A model generated the notes under the pieces. The model was not told the origin of the DNA. It ran no database searches and saw only the letters and a program-made list of their open reading frames with translations. A stretch of 64,000 nt of DNA from Nocardia veterana NBRC 100344 (lineage in GTDB: Bacteria; Actinomycetota; Actinomycetes; Mycobacteriales; Mycobacteriaceae): positions 124,001-188,000 of the forward strand of contig NZ_BAGM01000096.1 in the NCBI RefSeq assembly GCF_000308855.1, written 5' to 3'. Shown piece by piece: positions 1 through 12,000 of the stretch; the first letter of the stretch is position 1; every line of letters begins with the position of its first letter. Made by a program: the position numbers and the translations under genes.

Positions 1-3000
1 TCGTCGATATCGGCCGCCAACTCGTGCTCGGGGTCCTCGGCGGCCGCCGCGAGCCAGCGCAGCCGGGCGTGCAGCAGTGTCATCCCGTGCCACGAATCCG
101 AAGTCGACACCTGATAGCGCCGAGCCGCCACGCGGAGACGCCGGTTCCAGGCGTCGAACGACGTCCGTTCGTCCTCGGCCACAGCCCTGCCCAGGGTGAA
201 GAGTTCGCGCGCCTGCCGCTCGAGGCGTTGCCGCTCCGCGGCGAGCCGTTCGGCCGTCGCGAGTGCCGCGCCGAGGATCGGGACGAGTTCCCCGTGCGCC
301 CGGAAGTCGGTGGCCGCCCGCAGCAATCCGTGCGCCCGGCCGAGCAGGCCGGACAGGTCCGCCGCGCGCCGGTCGAGTTCTGCCTCCACCGCCTCGACCG
401 TGCGAGCCCAGGTGTCGAGGCGCTGGATGTCGTCGACCAGCCTCGCGATCGGCACCATGTGGTCGAACTCGCGTCCGGCCGCGAGGATTTCCGGTGTCGC
501 GCAGTATTGTTCGCGCCAGCCGTCCAGCACGTGGCGGAGCCACCGGTCGTCCGCCTCCGCGCCGCGCTCGATCTCGAGCTTTCGCGCCAGATCGCGCCGC
601 ATCTCCCGGTACCTCGAGAACCATGCTTCCCAGTCGGGTGAGCCGGTGCGCAGCAGTTCCTCGGGAGCGATGTTCTCGGGCGCAAGCAGGTCCGACAGTT
701 CCCGCAGCAGGTCGGCGCGGCGCTCGGTGGCGTAGTGGGCGACCGCCAGCCGGGCGGCCGGATCCGTCTCGTCGGTTGCGATGTCACTGTGCGTCAGTCC
801 GTTTCGCGCCCGGTCGAAGATCCTGGCCTGCTGGGAGGTGAGGCCTCCCAGGATGTACGAGTCGTCCGACGGCCTGCTGCCGATGTGCCCGGACGGTTCA
901 GTGCCGTCGGAGTCGTTCTCGGGTCCCGTGTCGAGCCAAGTGAGAAACGGCAGTGTGCGATCGGTGTGGTTGAGATAGGTCTCGAGGAGATCGGCGAGGA
1001 CCATGTGGCTGTAGGGCCGGGCATAATCCAGGGCGTGGCCGCCTTCATGCTGGATCAAACGGTAGAACGGCCTGACCTCCGAACCTCGGCGATGCAACCC
1101 GCTCTCGACGAATCCCTCCCGCATCGTCCGGTAGCGGTCCGCGTCGAGGAGCCGATGCGCGTTGACCTTGATGATGCTGCCGGGGCTGCCGTCCGGGTAG
1201 GTCGTCGGGACCGTGCGCCCGGCCCTGTCCTTGTTCGGCAGTTCGCTCGGGTCGACCACCCGCACTTCGCGGATATTGATGTGCGGATAGCGCGTATACA
1301 GGTCATCGACGGCGCGCGCGATCTCGCGCAGCGCTTCGGGATCCGCGCCCGGGAGATCGAACCCGGAAACCCGTTCCAGCCGCGGCCATTTGGCCGTCAA
1401 TTCGGCGGCGACGACAGCCGGGTCGACGCCGTCCCACGCCAGGGGCGCGGCCTCCTCCGAGGGGCGGCCGCCGATCAGGCCGCGGGGGTGCTCGGGCCCG
1501 TGTGCCGCGGGGTCCGCAGACACGGTTCGGGGGTCGGCTTCGCGGGTGAGTATGCCGGTGAGCCAGTCGGCGAAGTCGGACTGGCCCCGCGCCATCGCTT
1601 GGAAATCGACATCGTGGGGTAGCCCCCGCGGGCGGCCCGACACGAAGGTGAGCACCGACGCTGCGAAGGTCCGAATGGTCGCGTCACTGCCTCTCGACAT
1701 GAGCGGCGCCTGATACAGCAGGTACACCGCGTCGGCGAAACGCCCCAGCGCGTCGACCGAGATATTCGCCGACCTCTGCTCGGCGAATTCGGCCAGGACG
1801 ACAAGTGCGGCATCGAAGATCACCCGTTGATCGGCAGGCCATGCGGTCTCGATCACGAATCGGCCGTCGGCGAACGCGCTCAGACTGTTGCCGTCGACCC
1901 GGGTACCGTCGGGCAATCGCACTGTGTTCCGCAGCGTCGCTTCTCCCGGCGCCTCGTCGTCCAGCCGCGCTCGGATCACGCGGCCGATGGCCTCGGCGGT
2001 GGCGAGCGCCGGGGTGCCGACGGGGCCACGCTCGGTCGCCCGCACCTGCGGCAAATAACGCTGGTGCGAAACCCAGAAGTACACCTGTGCGAGCACTCTG
2101 CGCCGCGCGCTCGGTGTCGCCGCCGCCTCCCACCGGCTGGCCAGCTTGCCCAGACCTCGGTTCGCCACGGACGCCTGCCACAGGGCGAACAACCGCAAGC
2201 GGGCGAGGACGTCCGGATCATCGGTCCGCGTCCGCATACCCGGCAGCGGGAAGTGCTCGGCGCGTAGCGGCCCGCGCCCGGTTCGCACCGCTTCGTTCAC
2301 CGAACGTACATCGTCAGCGAATTCGCTTTCGGCGGAATACATTTCGTCGGCCGACGGACGGCTGCCGACGAGGCCGGGCAGGTCGTCGCTGTCCGGCGGC
2401 AGCTCGGAAGCAGCTTCCCGCTGTGCTCGGTCGAGGTGCTGCTCGAAACTGCGAACGACCTCGGCGGTGTCCGGGTGCCAGTCGACGTTGCCGGAGTCGG
2501 CTACCCAGCGGGTCATGCGCCGGTGCAGCGCGGCGAAGACGGGGGCGACCTGGTCGGGTTCGGTGCCAAGCTGTGCGTCGCGATAACGGACGGTGACGCG
2601 CTCGCGCTGTCGCTCTACGACGACCTCGAGACTGCCGGGCCGGCGGCGCAGCGGGGCGAGGGACAACTGAATTCGTATTTCGTTGTGGCTCAGCGCGATG
2701 TTCTCGCGGTCGGGCTTCACCCAGAATCGGTCGCCGTAACCCGCGAACAGTGCCTCGATGCTGCGTTCGAAACCGACCGCCGCCATGTCGAAAAGATGCG
2801 GTATCGGCGGCCGGTCGCCTCGCCACACCCCGCCCAGGCTCTCGTTGTCGAAGGTGCTGTCGTCGAGGCGAATCCCGCCGCGTTCCAGGACATCGCGCAG
2901 TTGCGCGGTGCCCATCGGATCGAAGATCTCCCCGGCCCGGTAGGGGCGAACGGGGCCGCCCGGTCGACCGGAGTCGTCGACGGCCAGCGTGCCCCAGCCG

Positions 3001-6000
3001 GCGAGTTCGTCCCCCATGGCCGACATCAGCCGCAGTAGCAATTCGTGGTCGTCGGCGGCCATCATGCGTCCCCACCGGTCCATCACGAACGACATGAACG
3101 AGATGTCGCGCGACCCGCTGGTCAGACGTTCCACCGACGAACCATTCGGCGCGACGAAATGTCCGGCGTTCACACCGATGGCTCGGGGTGGGACCGTGAG
3201 CAATCGCGCATCGGGGTCCTCGGAGAGGTCTTCGGACGTGAGCCGATGCGCCGTGTAGGACGGCCGGATCGCTCTCGGCGTGTCGGAGCCCTGCCAGGCC
3301 AGGACGTCGAGATCGTCTACGGCGCGCTGGAACAGTTGCGGGAGAATAGGATGCGCCGCAAGGGCGTGCAGTGCGGCAGTCCGCATGACCGAGGCGGCCG
3401 CGCCGCCCGCCGCCACGATCGCCTGATGAACGTCCATGCGCAGCTGATACAGCGACAGTCCCAGCGCCGCGGCCGGCGTGCCGGGCCCCAGACGGTCCGC
3501 CGCGGCCGCCACCGCATGGTCCGCATCACGCAACACGGCCAGAGCGCGCTCGGTATCGCGGGTGCGGGTCAGGAAATACAGCGCCGCGCGGTAGGCATGG
3601 GGGACATACCGCCACGCCGCCTCGCCGAAGACCCGGTCCGAGGCGGTGTGGGCGGCGTCGAACTCGGCTGCGCGCGTGGGTAGTTCGCGTAACGCGTGCA
3701 TCAGTTCCGGATCCCAGTCGGCGTCCCGGCTCGCGATCAGGTGCTCGTCGGCGAGTCTCGCCCACTCCGCCGCGTCGATGATGCGCCCAGTGCCGAGTTC
3801 CGCGGCGGCGACCACACGCTCCGGGAATCGGGTGAGTTCGTCGAGATCGCCGGGCACGGAACGTCCTGCGGGATCATGGAGCGCTCCGACGACGTCGAAC
3901 ACGTCGGTCGCGGCCGCCGCCACCACGGACACCGCCGCGGTGTCGCCGTAGTCGACGCGCCGCCACTGTTCAGCGGCCAGCGCGGTCTGCATCCGAGCCG
4001 CGCCGACAACCGCCTCGACGGCCGGCGGCTGCCCGCGCCGCATTGCGGAGATGCGTGCGGAGGTGTCGTTGTGAGCATCGGCAAGGTGGGTCCGAAGCGC
4101 GTCGTCCGAGAGGCGAGTGACCCATTGCGCCAGTTCTTCTCGCGTCGCGCGAAGCGGGTCCGGCCGCGCCGCGTCCGAGGAATGCTCGTGCTTCTGCTCG
4201 GTGTCCGACGGTGGCGTCCGCGGATCGCCCAGGCCGGCGATGATTCGCGAGATCTCACCCGGCGCTCGCACGACGGGCTCGGGCACGGTGCGCGCGGGCC
4301 GCCGCGGGGCCGGTGCGGGAGCCTGGGGAAGTTCGTCAACCGTGACCGACGTCCGGTCGAGAATCACCCAGACCTCACCGAAGCGACGCCCCGGATCGAC
4401 GGCATGGTAGCCCGGGTATCCCATCGCCGCCGCGAACCGCCCCGTGTCCGCGAGCACGGCTCGGCGGTCGCGAAGATATTTCTCGCGGGCGAGCACCTCG
4501 GGTACCCGCGCCAGGTCGGCGAGGCGTTCCAGTTCGCCGTCGATGGCGTCGAGTTCGGCGCGCTGCTCGGCGCGTACTCGACTGAAATCGACAGCTCGCG
4601 CCAGGGATTCGGGCCGCATCACCATCCGGATCACGTGCTCCGGGTCATCCTCGGCGTAGTCCAGCGCCGATTCCCTGCTGGTAGTGACATACGTGCCGTT
4701 GCCGTGGTCGGCACCTTGCCATCGTCCCGGGAAGTAGGGGCCGCTGCGGAACAGCTCGACGTGCTCCGCCGCGCTCACCCCCCGGAAGAACTCGCGGCCG
4801 CCCGCGGCGATAAGCTCGTCCAGTTCGGTCCCCGCCGCGACGACCGGCAACCCGTCGAACCCACGCTGCTTGCAGATTTCACCGAGCGCGGGGTCGGTCG
4901 ACCACTCGTTTCCGTGGACCATGGGTGCGATTGCGGCGTAGTCCAAGTCGTCCAGCGGTCTGCCGCCGATCGCACCGTGTAAATCGACATCGGTGGCGAC
5001 CATTTCCGGATCCGAGTACGGCCGGCTGCCCATGCGGTCGGAGCCCTTGGATCGCCGTTCGGCCCAGACCGCCTTCCACGTCGACGCGGTCGCTCCCGCC
5101 CGGTACAGGTCGGCGAGGAGGTCGGGTACAACGACGCCGCGCTTCTTGGCGAGCCGCTCGATGTTGACGACGACTTGGCGGGCGCTGCGCGCGGCGGAGT
5201 ATTCGCTCTGTCCGCGCCGCTGGTAATCCCAGTAGCACTCGATGACGAATTTCTTCGCGTCGCGCGCGTTCGCCGGGTCGCGATCGGCAGGCGCTATCCG
5301 GCCGAGGACTTTTTCACCGAGGGCCGCACGGAGTTCCTCCGGTATTCGCGGGACTTCGCGGGCGGTGTCGCTGGGGGTCGAGGTGTCCGATGGCCTACCG
5401 CCGGTGACTGCGAGATCCGGCGCGGATCCACGTACCCCACTGACGGACGTCTCACGCTCGATCGCTGCACGATGAGCCTCCTCGCCCGATCCCGAGTCCG
5501 ACGGCCGGGCACCAACCGACGGCGCGTCGGCCTGTCCCTCACCGGTCCACCCCCTGCGCTCCGGGCGGGACGGCAGCAACAAGCCCTCGACGATCGTGAA
5601 GGTTTCGTAAGCCACCAACAGCTCGGCCAGACCTGCCGCCGCCTGGGCGCGCGATGAGGTTGTCCCGGCGTTGGATTCGGCCTCGAGGCACCGCAACCAC
5701 ATCACCGGCTCGTCCCTATCCGGCAACGCCCTGGCCGCGAGGCCATCGCTCGGAAGCTCCCCGATAAGAGAGTCGAGCCCGGCGGACAATTCGCGACTTC
5801 TGCGCGTCAAATCCTCCCGCTCGGCGTCATTCAGATTGAACCTCTGCTTGTCGGCATCGAGAACCACTGCCGCACCCATCCATTGCTGCATCCGGCCCAC
5901 CCACTCGCTGGACAGCTTGTGCCGCAGGGATGCCCAACCCTGCTCGTCCAGACCTGCCAGCCGCTCGCCCACATCCGTCATCGGATACGCCAGTCGCGAC

Positions 6001-9000
6001 AGGACCACAGAGTCGATACCCACCCCGAGCCGACCGGCCAAATCCTCCCTTACTCTCGGTAATAGAGCACCCAGCCGTTGCCAGATCGCGCTCTCGCCCG
6101 GCACTGCCGGCTCGAGCGACTGGACACGCCGCACCGGACGACCGTCCTCACCTACTCCGAATACCTGAGTTTCCACCGGAATACCCGCCTGGACCAGCGC
6201 ATCGACCACCCGGCGATCGACACCACCGCCCGCCGGGTGGTCTGTCATCACCACGACAAGCCGCGCGGAATCATCGTCGCCGCCGACTATCCACGCGTTC
6301 CCGGGCCCGGGCCGGAGGAGCGCGTTGCCGAACGGCCCCCGCTCATCGCAGAACTCACGCACCGCTTCCCACAGCTCCGCTACGGCTGGGTCATCGAACG
6401 GACGACTACCGACACCGTCGGTGACACCGGCGCCCGAATCCTCTTCTCGCGTAGTCGAGGTGTCCGACGGCCTACTGCCGGTGAGTGCGAGAGCGGACAC
6501 CCCCGCCAACGCGTGCTCCACCTGGTCCCGGAAATCCTCGTCCACTGGGACGGGCTGATCCAGGGTCTCCTCGGGGGGCATATCGCGCATCGACGCGCCG
6601 GTGACCAAATCGCCGTTCGCGTCGAAATCTATTGTCTGGAAGAGGTGTTCGGACTCAGGGAGACGGTCGAGATACTTCTGCTGTTCGCGCCGCCATTTGT
6701 CGAATTTCACGGCCTTGTTGAGCAGGGTGCGGCGGTCGGCCAGGTCCATGGCGTCGAAATCGTCGGCGGTTCTGCCGTCGCGGGAGGCCGCGAGGTCGAC
6801 CACGACCAGGTTCGGCTTTTCGCCGGGTTTGCTGTCGTTGACCAGCACCACGAGGTGGTTGTCGGCGTCGCTGCTGCCCTTTTTCTCGGTGTTCTTCCAT
6901 CTGTAGACCAGGACCTGCGCGCCGCCGGGACGGTTCTTCAACGATTCGACGGCCTCGTCCAGCGATAGGAAGTACTTCGCCGAGCCGCCGCGGAACGACG
7001 CTTGCACGGTGTCCCAGAGGTGCCCTCGCAGCGGGATGCCGCCGCGCGGCATGGTGAACTGGTCGGCGTTGTTCTCGTACAACACGCGCATGGCGGTCAC
7101 ACCGTTGTTGACGCAGCTGTTGAGACTGCGCCGGTGTATTTCGGTCACCAGGTCGAGCAGGGCGGTGGTGGCCAGGTAGAGCGATGCCGCGCCGACCACG
7201 TCGTCGGCGTCGGCACGATGGGACGCGGGGTCGGCGAGCGTGCCGGTGCTCTCCTCGAGCAGTCGCCGAGAGATGGCCTCGCCCAACACATCACGTGCCG
7301 TGGCCGGGGTGATGCCCGAGATCGGTACGGCCGGGTCTCGAATCGCGTCGTCGCTGGAGCGGGCCGCGTCTTCGTCGAGGGCACGGGCCAGGTCGAGTTG
7401 GGCGGCCGTGGCCGCGGCGCCGAGATGACGCATACCCTCCGCGCCCTCGATGGCCGCGGGGTCCAGGCCGAGCGTTTCGGCCAGCCGGTCGCGCAGCGGC
7501 GTGAGTTGCGCACGCGCCTGTTCGTCTGTGAACAGGGCGTACTGCACGGCTTTTCCGGGTGCGGTCGAGTCCAGGTGCTGGCGCAGCGTCTCGGCGGCCG
7601 GCAGGAGGTCCGCCCGTGCGAGCAGTCCGGACAGTGCGTCGGTGCGGGTGGCGGACTCGTCGAGCGCGGTGTCCCGGGCCAGGCTCGGGTCGAGCGCGTC
7701 CTCCCGGTTCAGCGCGTCGTTGCGGTTCGGCGCCTCCGTACGGGCGACGGTGTCACGGCCGAGCGTTTCGTTCTGCGCGAGTGCGGTGTTCGGGCCCCGC
7801 GCAGCGCCTTCGTCGAGCGCCGTCGCGAGCGCCGTCGCGGTCGAGGGCTGGATGCCCAGCAGCGTCGCGAGCCGTCGGGAGCGGTCGGCGAGGGTGTCGG
7901 GTTGGTCGGGATCGCCTGGCGCCCAGGCGGTCTGCGGGCCGAGCTCGGCGGAGGAGTTGACGAGGGGCGCGTAGGTTCGGATGAAGGCGTCGGTGGCGTG
8001 GTGGTGGGCGCGCTGTTGCAGCCCGGGCACCAACGCTCCCAGCTTGTCGGCGGCCTCGACGACCTGATCGTGGGTGACCGGCGTGGGATCGTCGCGATGG
8101 GCCGCGACCGCGTCCTGGTACGTGATCACCGCCTCGCGGACCCCGCGCAGGTGCATGGCCTGGCGGATCAACGCGTCCTGTGGCGACATCAACGCCTGCG
8201 CCGTCCCGGATTTGCCGTTGCGGGCGGTGCGGTTCTTGGCTTGCTCGTAGATGTACTCGTGCTCGGGGACCTCGGTCATCCACACGTGCATGCCGCCCTT
8301 GGCCTCGACCGCATCGGACACCGAGATGTCCACACCGCGCTGGCCCTGGCGGTTGATCACCAGGATCTTGCCCTGCTCACCGGCGGCGTCGAAGACCTCC
8401 TGCAGCTTGCTTTCCCAGTCCGCGCCCCACTTGGCGATCCGGTCGGCGTCGACTGCCTCGATCGCCTCGCGCGGCACCCCCGCCCGCAGCAGCGCCTTGA
8501 CCTGCTTGTCCACCAGATCGTTGCGGTGGCACAGGATTTCCTGGAAGCGGCCCTGCCCGCCGTCCCACATCTCATGGGCGTAACCGGCCAGCGCGTTCAG
8601 CTTGGCCCTGGTGTTCTCGTGCACGTCGGGCTGGCCCTCCACCAACCGCGACGGATTGAACGGATCGATCGCGTGCGGCTCGTTCAGCCCGTACACGATC
8701 TTCAACACGTGACCGAGATCGGTCAACGTGCCCGACGCGCCGGTGATGTGATCGAAAAAGCGGTCCGTGCCGTAGATCTCGGCCGCGGTGATCCTCTCGG
8801 GCGAATCGGTGTCCGCCCGCACCACGATGCCGTGCTGCTCGGGACTCATCCCGATCGCCTCGGCGGCGCGAATCTCCTTGGCCTCCACCGCTTGCGCCAG
8901 GCTCGCCTTGCCCTTCTCGGCGCTCCACCGCGATTCACTCGAGGTCTGGGTGTTGCGTTGCAGACCGTGCTCGCCCTGATCGACGATGACGATCTTGCCC

Positions 9001-12000
9001 TGATCCATCACGTAGTGCGTCTTGTTGCGCGTAGTGAACTCCGCGGCGGCGGCCATCTCGAGCCGCGACTTCCCCATCCCGTCGAGCCACCGCTGTCCGC
9101 CCGGCAACGCCTCGACCTTCGCCCTGCCCGCCGGTGTCAGCGCCGCCTTACCGTCGTACCAGTACTCCGTGCCGACCTCCCAGGTGCCGTCGGGCAGTTG
9201 CACGTCGACTTCCTCGGCCAGCTGCTTCAAGCCGAAATCCTCGTGCGAGAGTCCGCCTTTCGCGAGCGCGTCGGCGAGGAAGTCGTGGGCGGCGAACACC
9301 TCACGTGCGGTCGCCTCGGGCGCGCCGCCGGGGGCCGACTCGGAGCGGATGAAGGTCTTTTCGCCGCGGTCGACGATGGCGTCCATCTCGTCGATCACCG
9401 CGCGGCGCGGCGGCTTGTGGCCGGCGTTGCACAGGTGCCCGACCGTCTCGCCGGTGGCCACCACGATCGTGTGGCGACCCGGCGTCAGGTTGCCGAATCC
9501 GGTCCGCTGGTCGGCGCGCACCACGTCGATCCCGTAGCGGCTCAGCACCTTCCGATACTCGGTGAACTCCCGGTGCGCCAACCCGTCCGCGGTCGTCACC
9601 AGCAGCACCGAGCCGTGCTGGACCGCCTGGTGCAGCGAGTACGACATGAACATCAGCGTCTTGCCCTGGCCCGGCAGCATCTGCACCGGTCGCTGGGCCA
9701 TCTCGAATCCGCCCTGCAACTGCGGGCCCCGCAGCACCATCCCGCCGGGCACTCTGTCGGCCGTCTGCCGCCGGATGATTTCCATTCCGGCGATGAGGGA
9801 TTCGTGCGCGTCCGTGTGGAACAACCTGGCCTGCAACACCTCGTCCGGCAGATTCGACAGCCTCAGCTCCTCGGGAACGTCATCCCCCGACCGCGCGTGG
9901 AAATCGGCCAGCACCTCTTCGGCCCGATCTCGGGAATCCGGTCCTGGCTCGTCGCCGGATTCCCCGGCGCGCCGGCCCGCCTCGGCCCCCTGCGCGCCGT
10001 CCTCCCCTGCGTCACCTGTGTCCTCGTTGCCCGACCTCTGTTCCCCGGCCGCGCTGTCCTCCGCCGCGGAACCGTCGGCGGGGTTCGCGTCCTCCCCCTG
10101 CTGCCCGCTGTGTGCGCCGTCTTGCGCGGCGGCATCCTCACCTTCGTGTTGCCCGTCGCGGGAATCGCGCTCGGCATCGGCCCCCTGCTCCTCACCAGCC
10201 GGCCGCTGCTCGCCCCGAACACCGTCTCCCGCAACGGAGCCCGGCTCGTCGCCGCCGCGCGGCTCCCCGGAGACCACACCGTCCTCAGCGACGGTGCCCT
10301 CCCCTTCGCTGCCGTGAGGCCGCCCGGTCGCCGCACCGTCCTTCGCGACGATGCCCGCGCCCTCGCCTTCCCTACGCTGCGCGGCAGCCGAGCCCTCTGC
10401 TTCGCCGTCGCCGGGCCGCTGGTCACCCCGGGCGCCGCCTCCCCCCTCGGCCACAGGTCGCCCGGACGATGGTGCGGCGTCCCCGCTTTCGCTGCCGCGA
10501 GCCTGCTCGGACGCCGGGCCGTCTGCTGGGACGGAAGCCTCCCCGTCGCCGGGGTGCTCTGCGCTTCGTCCTTCGCGCACCTGCGCTCCGTGCGCCGAGC
10601 CGGAACGCTGCCCCTCACCGCCTGCTTGCTGCTCACCACGCGGGACAGCCGCGGCCGAGCCCTGATCTTCGCCACCCGGAGGCAGTGTGGGAACGGAAAC
10701 CGCCTCGTCGCCCACGCGTGGGGTGGCCGACGTCGAAACCTTCGGCGGGGCAGCGGTTTCCGTGCCGGAACTCACGCGCGGCGAAACCGGTGCTCTGTTG
10801 CGGGCGAGTTCGTCACCACCCGGGGCGCGCTGCGCGGGGTGGGGTGCTGCGGCGGCCAACGGGGCGGACGACGCCGCGCCGGACGACACCGGTGTCGTCC
10901 CGCTCGGGTGGGCCGCGGTGGACGGCAGTGGTGTGGCGGTGGGGACCGGCGGCGCGGTCGCCACGGTCGGCACCGGCGCGGCACCGTGCCCAGCGGCGGC
11001 CGCTGAGTTCCCGGGCCCACCCGGGGCAGCGTCTGGAGTCGCGTTGTCCGGCTGGGTATTCCATACCCTCCGCGCGGTCTCCCACGCCTGCCGAGATTCC
11101 GCCGAGATGTGCACCGGAGGCGCGCCTGCGGGAGGATCGGGTCGGGTGAACTGGCCATGGCCGTCGATCACCGGTTCGGCGGCCGCGCCGGAACGCGAGT
11201 GGGCACCGGGTTGGGCGTGCACCGATCCAGCGAACGCGCCGTTGATCATCGGCGCCAGAATGTGGTGGAAGCCTTCCGGCCAGCCGGTGACCATGGCTGC
11301 CGCACCCACGCCCGCCACTGCCCCCGCCAGTCCGTGCACCAGCCCGGCCAGCGCGCGGCTGGTCTGCAACCGCGGGAACACCGCAGGTGCGACCGCCGCG
11401 GACAGCGCCCCGCCTACCGCACCACCGGCACCCGATGCCGCCGCGGCCAGAATCGACTTCCTATCGATACCGGTCGGGTTCTCGCCGTTGTCCCCTACCG
11501 GCGACAGGTTCCGATATCCGGCCTTGACCTGCAACATCTGCACCCCCCCGTCCACGGCGGCGGGCACCAATGCCGCGCGGCCCACCGTGCCCGCGAACCG
11601 GACGGCGCCCACCCCCGACAGCTTGGTCGCCGCGGCCGCCGCAAGCCGTGCGTAGGCCTCCTTCAAGCCCGCTCGCATCACCTCGACCTCGGCGCGGCCA
11701 TTCGTCAACTCCGCCTCTACGGCCGGCGCGGCCGCTACCTGGCCCGCCGCGCCGGTCACCGCGGCCGCTGTCAGGATCCGCAGAATCCGCCAGCCCAGCT
11801 CGATGCCGAACGCGAACATCACGCACAGTGTCTTCTCCGCTTCGTTGGCCGCCGCGTCGGCCTGATCGGCCAACGTCAGCGCCCGCTCGCGCAGCTTGGC
11901 GCCGCCGTCCTGCTGCGCGCGCAGCGCCTCCCGCAGTCGATCACCGAACGCGCCCAGCGAATCCTGCTGTGTCAGCAAGCTTTCCACGTCCAGGGTGTGA

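Noticed and set aside
7002..11006. Plus-strand open frame of 1,334 codons
   Set aside because: It lies wholly antisense to the giant gene, has no domain signal, and is His/Arg/Val-rich, as expected for the opposite strand of a GC3-biased gene.
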